From contig VZTG01010317.1 in assembly GCA_013397845.1 (NCBI GenBank), positions 119,444 to 183,443 on the forward strand: a DNA stretch of 64,000 bases, in the 5' to 3' direction. Made by a program: the position numbers and the translations under genes. Positions within the stretch are counted from its first letter, which is position 1, and every line of letters begins with the position of its first letter. This document shows positions 38,101 through 49,500 of the stretch, piece after piece. Origin of the DNA: Melanocharis versteri (taxonomy: Eukaryota; Chordata; Aves; Passeriformes; Melanocharitidae). The notes under the pieces were generated by a model that saw only the letters and a program-made list of their open reading frames with translations, did not search any database and had not been told where the DNA came from.

Positions 38101-41100
38101 ATGCATACTCCTAATCTCTTTCAACTACTATGTTTACTTCTTCCCATGGTCTCCTTCTTAGGATAGTATTCAGAAAGGAGAAGCAAATTATCCAGCTCTT
38201 TTCATGGGATTCCAACTACTAAAACTTTGCAGTAATAGACCTTCAGCTGTTACACCGACTGTTTATATACAGACAATTATAAATAGGTCTAATAATTCCA
38301 TTTAGTATTGGCAATTTTGTTTATTCTGATCATACTAAAGATATTCATACACATGTTAACATAAGAAATTATTTTGTTAACAGTTCAGTGCAGCAGAAAA
38401 GACCTCTCTCCAGACTTGACACAAAAGTTATAAATCTCTTCGTAGCTACAAAAATTAGGAATGGTATATAAGACAATCCACATTTCTACAAACCATCTCA
38501 CAGCGCTGACATTTCTGCCATTCCTAGTAACAACATAAGGTGGTTGTGAGCATTTAACAAGCAGATAACCTATTCCTCCTCTGTTTCTCTAATGAGGGCT
38601 TCAAGAGTGTGATTCCCTTCAAGCAGGCTCTAAAATAACTATCATAGACTTAATATCCTTTTTTTTTCTGCTACAGAAGTATTAAAGTATATTGGTAACT
38701 CTGTGAAGTTATGATTTATGTTACTTCCTACTCTGAGCAGTTACTGATACATTTTTTAATCCTGGGGTGGCAAAAAACCTGTTTGCCAATAACAGCTCCT
38801 GAGAGATGATATCTTTTTAAACTCTGCTATGTTTCCTGTAATTTTTTCCACCAAACGACAAGCTAAGAAGCTTGCTGAGGCTGATGCTGATTTGTAAAGG
38901 TCATCTGTAAAGAATAATGCACTGTTTTCCCCTTGATGCAGCTTCAGTAATTAATCTGAGTACTTTAATGCATTGCAACACAGAGAGCAGTAGGAAAACA
39001 ACTGGCTGTTAACCATCAACTTCAAGGATTTATCCTTACATGAAGTTTCCAGGGAATTTTTTCAGAGTGAAACTAAGGGTTTCTAAACTAACCTAAAAAA
39101 AATATTTACTTGCTGGAATGTTGTCACATAGTCTGAATTACAGGTCTAACACCTCTCTTTAGCCAACCGAGTGGACCAGTCTCTTCAATAAATGATTGGT
39201 ATTTAGGAATCACTGCTCCGTTTCATACAAATCCCAAGGTCTGTGCTGCTCCTCTACTTACTTTAGAAGAAGTACACAGAAATTAAGTCAGATAGTTTAG
39301 CAAAATTAGATATTTAAAGTTAGGATGAGTGACTATTTTATTGTATTTCAGCCTGAAACAACCATCCTTGACCCTGTAAAAATATACTGTGGATATTTGC
39401 TTTTAAAAATCACTGCAGTAACTGAAATGGTCTGCTGGAGCTGCATCCTCTCCATATTTTATTTATGATTTCCCTTTTACTGTAGATGAAATTGTTTAAA
39501 AAAAGAAGTTTGCTGGAAGTGGTTTAGTGGTTTAAGCAGGAAATCTGATTCTTTCTCTTTAAAAGCACAGCTGAGGCGCTGCTTTTAGGGGAAGTGTGGT
39601 GTTTGGTTCTTGTCTGTGATCCAAGAGCTGCTGTATAAGAAAACCCAGGTAGGAAGCAAACATTTTCCTTAAGCTCTGTTTCAGTGTCACTGCATTTAGT
39701 GCTCTTTCATGAATGAGACAGATTTAAGTAATATAAAATCCTCAAAATTATTTTCTAGGTACTTTCGATGTAATCATGTTTTTAAAGAGCAGTGAGAGAA
39801 ACTTCTCTGTGTTTCTGTTGTTAGTTTTCAGTGCTTGGAAACCACCTCTGAGCTAGTGGAGAGCTTTATAGTTCCTGCTTCCAGTTGTTTATTACATTTT
39901 AAAGTGTCTGTTATAGTACTTAACTTCAAGAAATGCTACTAAATTGTTAAAGAAAGCTGCCATAAAGCACTTCTTCAATGTCATCAGTGTTCTCCATTTA
40001 CAGGGGCCTTTAGGAAAGACTGTTTAAATTTGATACATAAAGCTTGAGATGAAAAAGAGATTTATGTGCCAAGTGATAAAAATGTTGCCGCTTCTTGCAG
40101 TGCTGTACTTTTTGTGCCATGAAGAGGGTATTTGATGAACCTTGCCAGCAGCAAGGAAATGTGGCCATTTTTAGGTACATAACGCTTAGCCTGAGATACT
40201 GAGGGAAGTGGTGCTGAGGCAAATGCACAGGAGGTTTGGGAGGGAGTTACATTTGTCTAAGAAAACCACTTGTTTAGGGTGAGTTCAGCTCCCTGTGCTA
40301 GTTGAGACACATTTAGAAATCTGATAATACTTGAGGCCAGTAGTTGATAAAGCTAAGCCTCAGGTAGGAGATAACTTCTCCTTTTCCATTGGGTATCTCC
40401 TAAGAGATAAAGAGGGGTATGAAGATCACTCTGCATCTTCTAGGCTGGGCTGGAAGCACTTTTTGAAGCAAGCATGCATGAGCCTGTAAACACCCAGCAC
40501 AAAGAAGTGACAAGGAAACCACAGGTGACCTGTGTCAGCCTCAGTTAGCCCTCTTGCCAAAGAAGATCTAGCCAGGTACACAAAAAGGCCTATATTTTAC
40601 TCCCGTAAGTTGTTTCATGGGGATTTTAAAATCCAGAATAAACTATGCTGTTGTGATTTACTTCATCTGTGAGCACTGTACATCGGCCCTTGGGTTTTGC
40701 ACTGGGGCAGCTATGCTGGCACAAGCTTTGTGCCAGGAACAAGTACAGCTGTGGTTGTGTTTCCATCTGTGAAAGGTAAAGAAGGGCAGGAACCTGCAGC
40801 AACAGTAGCAACAAATTGAGTCGTGTAGATATAAATGTAAAAATTTCCCCAATGCTTGTAACCAAATACAGCCACTTTCTAGTGAAAACAAAACCCAAGT
40901 AATTTGGTGGGTAGACGTGATTTCAGCCCAACACTGATTGAACACATCTCTGTGATCTGAATATCGCAGTTGGCTTTATGGACCACAGATGGGTTGTTTA
41001 CATAAAAAAGAAATAACAAGTGTTCATACAGCATGTACAGGCCCATGTTATTCACTATTATAACAATAACTAAATTGATACGTATATTTTTTAATCATTC

Positions 41101-41821
41101 CATTATGAAAAAATAAGGGGGTTTTTTAAGTACTCAGTCTGTAGGTTAAATAGTGTAATTTTAGTGTTTGGGGGGAAAATGATGAATGGACTGTCTCTCA
41201 TGATCATTATGCACGTATTGAAGCACATCTCTCATGAGTAATTCCTGTGTTGCTTGTGACAGCCAGGTGTCAGCCACTGCCCATGTGAACTGCAATGGAG
41301 AATCCCGGTGATAATTATGGAGGTTAGTGTCCAGTTCATAGGGACAAACGTGGTGTTTGATCATTTTTCACTGAGAGTAACAGGAATCTTTTCTATATAT
41401 ATAGCTGTGAAAAGTGAAATAAGTAAGCCAAGACTCTCTTTTCAGCTTTTCTGTCAGTACCATTCTAGTTAATACCGATCTGCATAATTAGTTTCTGTGC
41501 AAATACACTATAAGTACCACTGCTGGAAGCAGGCATTCTTAATGTGTTTTGGATTTTTGGTCGTTGTTTGTTTGTTTTTTAAAGTTTTATTTCATATTGA
41601 TCCACACTTAGTTAATTCAATTACCTTCAAATTATCGGTTAAATACTTTAAGCCTTGCGTAGGCTGCAAAACCACGAAGTTATCCTGTTTTCTCACGTGC
41701 AGAACAGCTTTGGAGGTAATCATGTTTAAACGGTAAAATGTCAGGAGGGGGAAAAGAAACCCCAAACTCCTACGGTATGAGGAGATTAACTGTAAAGATA
41801 AGGCAAATGCATGTGTTAGTG
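32161..41821. other. C1QTNF7-CC2D2A intergenic region
   Basis: About 9.7 kb of AT-rich unique DNA with only short frames and no CR1. The CATATT array is at 35775-35834. An exon-like stretch ends in CAG|GTAGGA at 39648, but with nothing else to support it. No RNA gene is seen. Confidence 0.65.
35775..35834. repeat. (CATATT)10 hexanucleotide microsatellite
   Basis: Ten perfect CATATT units stand in a row, flanked by imperfect ATTC copies on both sides. It lies in the intergenic stretch between C1QTNF7 and CC2D2A and is probably length-polymorphic. Confidence 0.95.
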
Positions 41822-42120
41822 TGAAGCTGCTGCAGCCGGGTGTCCGTCCATCCGTCCGTCCGGCCGGCCGCTCCCGCCGCGCGCCCCNGCTCCCGGGGCC
41901 GCGGGCGCTTCGTCCCGGCGCTGCTCCTTGGGCTGTGCCGCCGCTCCGAGCTTCCCTGCGGCCGCAAACGGCAGCACCGCCGCGGGAGGAGCGTGGGGCG
42001 CCCTGTCTGCCCTCGCAGGGCTTCCTCAGGCCCTGCTGGCGGCGAGGGGTGGACCGGGGTCTGTGTTTGTCAGTACCGAGTCAGCGCGGGCTTTGAGCGG
42101 ACAGGCAGCGCCGCACTCTA
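41822..42120 (+). promoter_or_regulatory. CC2D2A: CpG island, probable CC2D2A promoter and first (non-coding) exon
   Basis: This is a sharply bounded block of very high G+C and dense CpG inside AT-rich flanks, the only such island in the window. It contains CCGTCCGTCCGG repeats, CCGCGGG and GCGGCCGC-like words typical of TATA-less promoters. It lies 4.4 kb upstream of the first recognisable CC2D2A exon and on the correct side. One undetermined base is at 41888. Strand and role are inferred from position. No start codon matching the known CC2D2A N-terminus was found in it. Confidence 0.7.
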
Positions 42121-42226
42121 AGGACATGCTCCTGTCGCATTTAAACAGGGTTAGACTGCGAAATGCCCTTACGCTTTTAAGATATGTTAGTGTAGACGCG
42201 CAGTATTTATGTAATTGGACATGACC

Positions 42227-42976
42227 TGGCTAGTCAGCCTTGTCTGCATCCCTGGGAAGGTAGTGGAAGAGATCATTCAGGTCATCACCAAGTATGTAGA
42301 AGAAAAGAAGGTCATCTGGAGTAGTCAGCGTGGATCTACCACGGGGAAATCCGTCTGATAGCTGCCTGTCATGGCATGGCACCACGGATCAATGGGGAGA
42401 GCAATGGGTGTTGTCTGTCTTGACTTCACAAGGGTTTTGCGCTGTCTCCCGTGATATCCTTGCGGGTAAGCTCAGGAAATGTGGGTTAGGTGAATGGACA
42501 GTGAGGTGGATCCAGAACTGGCTGAATGGCAGAGCTCCGAGAGTTGTGATCAGCAGGGTAGGAGGCCTGTAGTCCGTGGCATTCCCTGGGCATCAACAGT
42601 GGGTCCATCCAGTCTTATTCAATTTGTTTGTCAACGACCTGGACAATGGGATAGAATGTGCCCTCAGCAGGTTTTCTGGTGGTACAAAACTGGGGGGTGG
42701 CTGATACACCTGAAGGCTGTGCTGCCATTCAGTGGGACCTTGACAGGCTGGAGAGTTGGGCAGAGGGAAACTTAATGAGGTTCAACAAGGGCAAGTGTAG
42801 GGTCCTGCATCTGGGGAGGACCAGCCCCAAGTACCAGCACAGGATGGGGACTGACCTACTAAAGAGCAGCTCTGCTGAAAAGGACCTGGTGGTCTTGGTG
42901 GGTGCCAAACTGTCCATGAGCCAGCAGTGCCCTTGTGCAGCAGGGCCAATGGTATCCTGGGGTGCATCAGTAGAAT
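42227..42976 (+). mobile_element. CR1 LINE fragment, reverse-transcriptase region, inactive
   Basis: The block carries the CR1 ORF2 pattern. One frame reads LFNLFVNDLDNGIECALSRF, the characteristic FNIFINDLD...IEC.LSKF stretch before the catalytic box. The box, normally FADDTKLG, here reads FSGGTKLG and is followed by a stop, so both catalytic aspartates are gone. Further stops and shifts break the upstream part. The element ends at about 42976 (ATCCTGGGGTGCATCAG) without the 3' UTR and tail, so it is truncated at both ends. It lies about 100 bases after the CpG island, presumably in CC2D2A intron 1. Confidence 0.88.
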
Positions 42977-44555
42977 GAAAATCTAGTAAAGTATAAACAT
43001 TCTTAGTTTTTCATCAATGCCAGGTTTTACCAAAATAAAATGTATGTATTGTCCTTAAACACATTTTAACAAAATATGGTGCAGACAAAGTTTTTAAAGA
43101 CATTTACAGTTTAGGGATGTTTCCAGCTCTTCAAGGTCTATGTACTTTTCTTCTGAATGTTTTTTGAGTCTCACTGTGCCAACTTCTGCTAGGAAGTGCT
43201 ATGCTGTTGACAGATGGAGTCCAAACAATTTTCAGAATTGATTGCATGGGGAAATTAGGAGACACCCTCTAGTGATCGTTATTTTCTTTTACAGAAGCTC
43301 ATTTTCCAAGAATAAACAGAATAGCTCAGCAGTGCTCTTCAGAAGAAAACTAGTTGCTAGTTTACCTATGTGATAAATGTCTTGTTTTCCTAAGTATTTT
43401 GCTCTGTTACTTCTGCTTCCAAAATACCTGCAATTTTGCAAATTTTATATGATCAAGTGAAAAGTACAGCATGTGGTATTCTGGATAGACCGTAGCGTTG
43501 GTTTACTTAATCGCAGTATAATTTATCCATGTGTTTGGTTGGGTTTTTTAAAATTGCATCTCACATTTTGAGAAAGACTACACCTTGAGCTGAAGCCTTC
43601 ATGTATCTATTCAAAACTTACTTCAATTCCCCCCACCTCTCCAGGATTCAGTTTGACAGATTTATAAACAATTTAAATTTCCATGTTATATATAATATAG
43701 TTTTGAATATGCTGACACTGCTGTTAGCTATTGTGTTGCCCACTTATAAAGTAAGAGTAGATTTGAGTTTCTCACTCCTTTGTTAGAGTGCTGATCTGTG
43801 TATGAATTTCTGATTATCGTTTTCTTGCCAAGTGATAACTAACCATTTTAAAAAAAAAGTAATATCCCCCTGCAGTTTTCCAGGTGCCATTGAAAAGTTC
43901 TACATTGTCTCTTTGCTCCACTGTCTTGCTTTGGTTTTGTTTTAATACCTGTGATAATACATCACCTCTGTTCTGAGGCCTTTTTAGTTTGTCTTAGTTG
44001 TCACCGTAATATGTTAAATTTGTGGTGTTAAAAGTGTACACACCTCCACAGTGCTTTTTTCATGAAAAGGGAACTGTGTTTCAACACAAGTGGGAAGTAG
44101 ATAATGTTTCTGGAAGCATCAATTTGTCATGTCCCTCAAATAGGTGGTTTATTTTCTTCTAGCATGGAATGATTATCATTCTTGTCCCATTGTGGCAAGC
44201 TTTTCTTGAAACATGTCCATCAGCTACTTCTTCACTTAATGTTCAGCATAATCTCTGTACTAGTCTTACAAGCATTCAGTCAGTTTCTACTATTTTTTAA
44301 TGCAATCTGTTTGCAGAAATTCAGTATTTTACTCTAATCCAATTATATGTGTGCTTAATGCCTTTCTTAAATGGAACGACATGGCTATTTGTCAGTCCAC
44401 CAGTCAGGCTAGTAAAGAAGAGTTTCCAAAGGAGAATTGCTTTAAATAAAAAGCCCATGTCTGATAGTTACTACCTTGTGAAGCCAGCACAACTGCAGTG
44501 TTGCGGTATCTTTTTCTTCATTGTTGGGTTTGTGTCTTACTATGCGTTCATGCAG

Positions 44556-44630
44556 TTGTTGTATCCATGAAAAATAGAGCGGTGTTTCTAGGATCTGTGG
44601 TGGAAGTTCCCATTCCCTATTTTCATTCAA
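44556..44630 (+). other. Exon-like block that could splice in phase to CC2D2A exon 46500
   Basis: The acceptor TTCATGCAG ends at 44555 and a strong donor, AA|GTAAGTGA, is at 44631. From the ATG at 44567 the frame is open and ends in phase 1, exactly what exon 46500 requires. The encoded peptide (MKNRAVFLGSVVEVPIP) does not resemble the mammalian N-terminus, so it may be coincidental or an untranslated exon. Confidence 0.2.
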
Positions 44631-45494
44631 GTAAGTGAAGCTTGATCACAGCGTTAATGTCTGTCTTGTGCCTGGTTTCTGCATCCTTTGCGATACCCGC
44701 AGAAGTTCTGGATCTGTGTCAGTGCAGAGAGCTTTGAAGCCACACGGAGATCCAATGGCTTTGGGCCCCTCTGAGTGCAGATGCATCAAGGGAGAGCACT
44801 TACTAGATGACATTTTCAGGTTCTCAGGTTTAATTTCAGTTTGACTATCCAGCAAACTTGTTAGATCTGCCTGACATAAAATACGGAGCCGCTGTAGGAT
44901 AATGACGCTTCCAGTGTAGAACATGATGTGGATTTTTTTCATACAAGCTTGTAATGGTGATCCTGCAAAGTAATGTTTTAGTGGATATCAGTTTTAGTTC
45001 ATTTACTTCAAAGATATATTTTGAAGTTCAGCACGACTTAGTTGGTGGTAGAGCCCATTCACTAAAGCAGAGCAAAAGTTTATGTCCAGAGAAATAAAGT
45101 AACAAAACCATTTTTTTTAATGTGGTCATTTTTTTCAAAAAACTACAGTATCTCACAGTTTTTGATGCAACTACCAAAGCCTTAAAATAGTTTTCATTAC
45201 ATATAGAAAAGATAATGACTCTGTTGTCTGAAGGAACTGATAAATTAATAAAGAATTCTGCATACAGAGCATAAGTTCTGATGCTTTATTAGGTGCTTAA
45301 AGTAGCAGCAGATTTTTTCTACCCTAATTTTGCATGTTTACACTGTTCACCTGGCTTGTCTGGGAATGTTTGCAGACAATTGTGAAGTATTTCAGATGAT
45401 CTAATCTGTTGCTCTCTAGTTATCATTTATCAGAATAGAATTGAAATAACATATTTTCTGCAGTAAAATAGAATATGTTTTTGCGTGCTAACAG

Positions 45495-45540
45495 AACAGA
45501 ATAAAATGGTAGAAAAAATTCGCAAGAGGAAAATCAAAAG
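45495..45540 (+). other. Exon-like block with a basic peptide, possible CC2D2A 5' exon
   Basis: The acceptor CTAACAG ends at 45494 and the donor is GTAGCT at 45541. The ATG at 45506 opens MVEKIRKRKIK, faintly like the basic KVRRQPRKK segment of human CC2D2A. It ends in phase 2, so a further exon would be needed before 46500. The evidence is weak. Confidence 0.15.
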
Positions 45541-45596
45541 GTAGCTCTAGACCAGCTTCTTCCTTGAAATATTTTTTTCTAAGTCTTGATACTTGG

Positions 45597-45682
45597 GTTT
45601 GGTGGGGTTTTTTTTGGTTGATTGAGTTTCTTTGAGGGTTGGGGTTTGTTTGTTTTGTTTGTTTGTTTTTGTTTTTTAACTG
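45597..45682. repeat. T/G low-complexity tract, (GTTT)n
   Basis: The plus strand holds almost only T and G for about 85 bases, with GTTTGTTT units at the right end. It lies in the probable first intron region of CC2D2A. Confidence 0.85.
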
Positions 45683-46499
45683 AAAAGCTTGCACTAGTGA
45701 AGGTTCCATAAGTGTTTAAGGGACTCAGTTCCAGTGCTAGAATACCCCAAAAGTTAAATTTTTTCCAGTGTGTACCCACCTTTCATACTGCAATTAAAGT
45801 TCATCATTTCCATCTCCAGCAGACAGAGCCTTCTGTGTGCCACAATCTTCCGTGAGCCCGAAGTTCAAAAAATTGCTAAAGTTTTTTCTCAATTCCAAAA
45901 ACTTTTCAAAGGCCTTCGTCAAGCAAATATGACTCTCCAAGAATTCTTGCTTGTGTGTTCTGTACAAAGATACACGCTATTGCACCATTCAAATCATCAA
46001 TGTTTTAAAGGTGTTAGACTGAGGCAGACCCTGAAAATTGCTGCAAAACAGGGGGGTTGTGCTTTGCACCTTGTTCATTCTTTTGAAAGTTTCCAAATGC
46101 CATGAATGTTTCTTTTCTACAAATACAGGCAGTAAATGGTATAATTTGGAAATTATAGAATTCTCACAAATCTCTTGATGATTCTGAGTAGAATCAGTAG
46201 TAGTAAGCTTTATCTTAATGTATTTTTCTTTTCTAAATGATGGTGGACTAAAAGTGTGCTTAAGCATTTCTTACAGTAGTTCATAGTATATAATGGAAGG
46301 TAGATCTGTTGCAGTTTAAAGGCATTTAAGTGACACTTTGTAAGGACTGGATTCCAGAAAATGTTTTGTTCATTCAAATTTTCTCATGCGAGTTCTTTCT
46401 GTTGGAACATGGGACTCTGGTATAAATGGTTTTATTTTCCATGTTTTTCTTTCAGAAAATACTTCATTTAAACATGTTACCATTTTTTCTCTGTTTCAG

Positions 46500-46588
46500 A
46501 GTTGCCACCTGTTCCTTCTACATCAAGGACAAGCTTTGCAGAGCTTTCTGTTAGGCAGCGAATGAGAGAGAAACTAAAAGCAGCAAAG
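46500..46588 (+). CDS. CC2D2A: CC2D2A coding exon (LPPVPSTSRTSFAELS)
   Basis: The acceptor CAG is at 46497-46499 after a T-rich tract, and the donor GTAAGA is at 46589. The first two bases (AG) complete a split codon, so the preceding exon must end in phase 1. The 29 full codons read LPPVPSTSRTSFAEL and then RMREKLKAAK, closely matching human LPPIPSTSRTGFAE. This is the most 5' exon I can assign by homology. Confidence 0.93.
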
Positions 46589-49500
46589 GTAAGAATCCTT
46601 CAGAAGTCCTGTTTGATTGACCTCAGTCTTATAAGGAACACCCACTTCATTTTACTTGCTTTATGCTGTGTGAATTTAAGTTGGGATATCTGCTTTTTTA
46701 TTTCTGAAGCCAAAAGAGTACTCAGTTCATCAGTAGAGTTACATTCTGTATTTATATTTAATTTGTTTATAATAACATAAAAGGTATCATTGTTTTGTAA
46801 TTCAAATGATATAATCCTTACAAGTTCCTTCTGTGGTCTTTGCCAACAAATTTCTTACACCATTTTGAAAGCAATGGATTTCTTTGTACGTTTATTGTAC
46901 AATTTAATAAGGCGTATTAACATATGGATCCTATGTGTCACTTAAGCTGATTCTATAATTAAAAGATTCTGTCCCTAACACAAACATAAGTAAGTGTTGA
47001 GTTCCTGGGACTTCTTGTAGCTTCGATCTATTTCTGTTTCTATTACAGCTAAACATTTTTTTCATTTGTTTGCTTAGACAAAAGCTGAAATTACTTTATC
47101 GCAAGAAGATCCGAGTCCACAGCCAAGGCGTTTAAAAGGCATCAGAGAAAGAAAACCAGAAGTCAGACTGGATAAAACGGTAAAAGTGTGCATTGTATCT
47201 TGCTATTCTTTCTGTAAGAAAGTGAATGTGAAACATGAAAAAAATCAAAGTCTGCACTCTCTTGAAGATCCTTTTCATTTATCAGAATTATACTACTGTT
47301 TGAATTACTAACCAGGAAGGAACCATTCTGATTATTGTTTTTATTGTATATATTCAACAGTAATCATTTGCTTACTTTTTAGTATAGACATCATGTGAAA
47401 CTTTTGTCATTTAGGGGTTCATGACTTCTGTTGTTTAAGATACCTTGAAGTATTTAAAATTACTGTAACAGAAAGGACCGCTGTAATAGAGCTTTATATA
47501 GATTTGCACAGTGCAATTGCTAAATGCTGGGTATTAACTTTATGTCATTGTATTTTATTGTATTTCCTTGTCACTATTTTATATTGAAGTTTTTTTGTAT
47601 AAGCATGTCCTTTGTTAGAAAATAACTTTTGTGCTAAAAAGCCAGCAAAAGCTCTGCCTGTGCAGAACTGGCATTCATATTCTTCAGAATTCACAAAGAG
47701 ATTGCTTGTCTGTAGAAAATGTGTTCCAAAGAATGTGTTATTCCCAGGAAATAACAGCCTATGGCAGTAACACCTTTATATGGAATTCTAAACACTATGA
47801 TTTAGCCTGGCTAAATCACTTGTCTAGGGGAGAATTGCCATTTCATGTATGTTGTGGGAAGATTCTTGGCAATGCTATCTTATAATAAGTAATTGTAACA
47901 GCTTTCAGTTAAGCAGTACTGTTTAATATATTTGTATTAGGAAAATGCTGAAGCGATACCCTTATTAGATTGTTTATTAATTTTATATAAAGTATATGTG
48001 AAGCTTTCCACATGTTGATTTTGTTTCTTGTACTTATTTACACACTCAAGGTATTGTTTTGCTGTTAAACAAGTGACCATCAGATTGATAGAGTTTGATA
48101 TTTTCTTTTTGATATTATCATTTTGAAGTGTAGGTGTGATAGAGGTAAACTTGAGAAGTGTCTTCCTTTAACCTAACAATTCAGGCCACAAGGAGGAAGA
48201 ACAGATAGAATGGAAGAACAGATACAATGGTAGATGTGTTTTTGTTGGTTGAGCCTGATGAAAATCACCTTGAAGCACTTAAATGGACTTGCTGAAGGAA
48301 CCTCAGAACCAGTGACCTTTGCCGTGATCTGTGTGTAGGGACAGATAAGGCTTCAGAGAACTGGGAATGGATAAACATGATACCTCTTTTCCTGAAAAGG
48401 CAGGGGCGTGTTGCCCATGGAGTTAGAGAGTAGCCTAGCAATAATTGTTTGAGAGAATAAAATAAATAATCAAGTTTGTATTTCAGCACCCAAGCAATGA
48501 ACACCACCTTTTTTAAACAGAACCAAAGAGGGTTTTCCTGATTGCAGCAGGGCTTGTCCGAGAAGCGCCCTGATTCCCTTACCTGGGCCGCAGTCCCTGC
48601 CAGCAGCACCCCTGGCACTGCTGCCCGGCTGGGGCTGTCTGCCTGAGGGGAGGCTTTGCCATTGCTGGCTCCTTTCTCTCCCTCTGGAAATCAGCATGTG
48701 GTTGATTGCTTCTGTTCAGGAGTGCAGAAGCAATGGTCCTGTCAGCAGTGAAGACAGCTACTGTCATTTAGGCAATGAACCATTTCTGCATACTCTACAG
48801 TCTGTTTCTTGACCCAAAGGAATTTAATAATAGTGAGATGTACCCTTTTAAAATAAATATGCTATCAGTTTGTTACCACAGTGGCAGTGTTTCTCTTTTA
48901 TTATTTTTTTCTGTAAAAATGTAATATCTAATAACTGTAGTCAACTGTTTGTATTTTTTTATGATTCACTAAATATACGCTGAAACTTATGTATATGTTT
49001 TTATGCAGTCTGATAATGATAAAGTCAGGGAGATGCAAGAGGATGAATCACACTTACCATCAAAAGTAAAGTTTCGTGAGTCTGTAAAAAAGCTTAAGCA
49101 AAAGTCAACAGTAAGTACCAATTCCTCCATTTCAATAATGAATATTAATTTAATTTAACCTTTATATGGCTTCATGATTCTGTTTGAAGAAGCAGACAGA
49201 ATTCAATCTTAAGCAGTGGAGAATGTTTTATTTAATTTAAAAATTCCCAAGCAGTATATGTCAACAATTGAAGTATGTAAAAGGAACCTTCATCAAATAT
49301 AAGAATGGCTTTGGATCATTTGATTAGAAAACCCAAAAAACTCTAGTAAATCCATCTGGACACAATTACTGGAGTTTGCAGGAAAAATGCATCTTCTGTT
49401 TAAATCCTTTTTATTGAATGCCACCAGTTGGCAGTTAAAGCATTTTGCAGACTAGTATATTGATATTTATTAGCCACAAAGTACTACTGTTAATTCTTTT

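Larger units (their letters stand above)
42977..46499. other. Presumed CC2D2A 5' intronic region
   Basis: This stretch should contain the missing first coding exons if the gene is built as in mammals, but I cannot assign them by homology. Apart from the two exon-like blocks and the T/G tract, I see only AT-rich unique sequence. Confidence 0.5.

Noticed and set aside
39550..39648. TTTAAAAG followed by a stretch ending in CAG|GTAGGA, resembling a first exon
   Set aside because: There is no CpG enrichment, no homology and no downstream acceptor that can be tied to it. Such words are common by chance.
43290..43375. Strong TTTTACAG acceptor followed by a short block
   Set aside because: No convincing donor and stops in all useful frames. 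At most an untranslated exon, without support.
45770..46105. 111-codon plus-strand frame just before CC2D2A exon 46500
   Set aside because: I tested it as the missing N-terminal exon. The phase and donor do not fit, and similarity to the human N-terminus is too weak.
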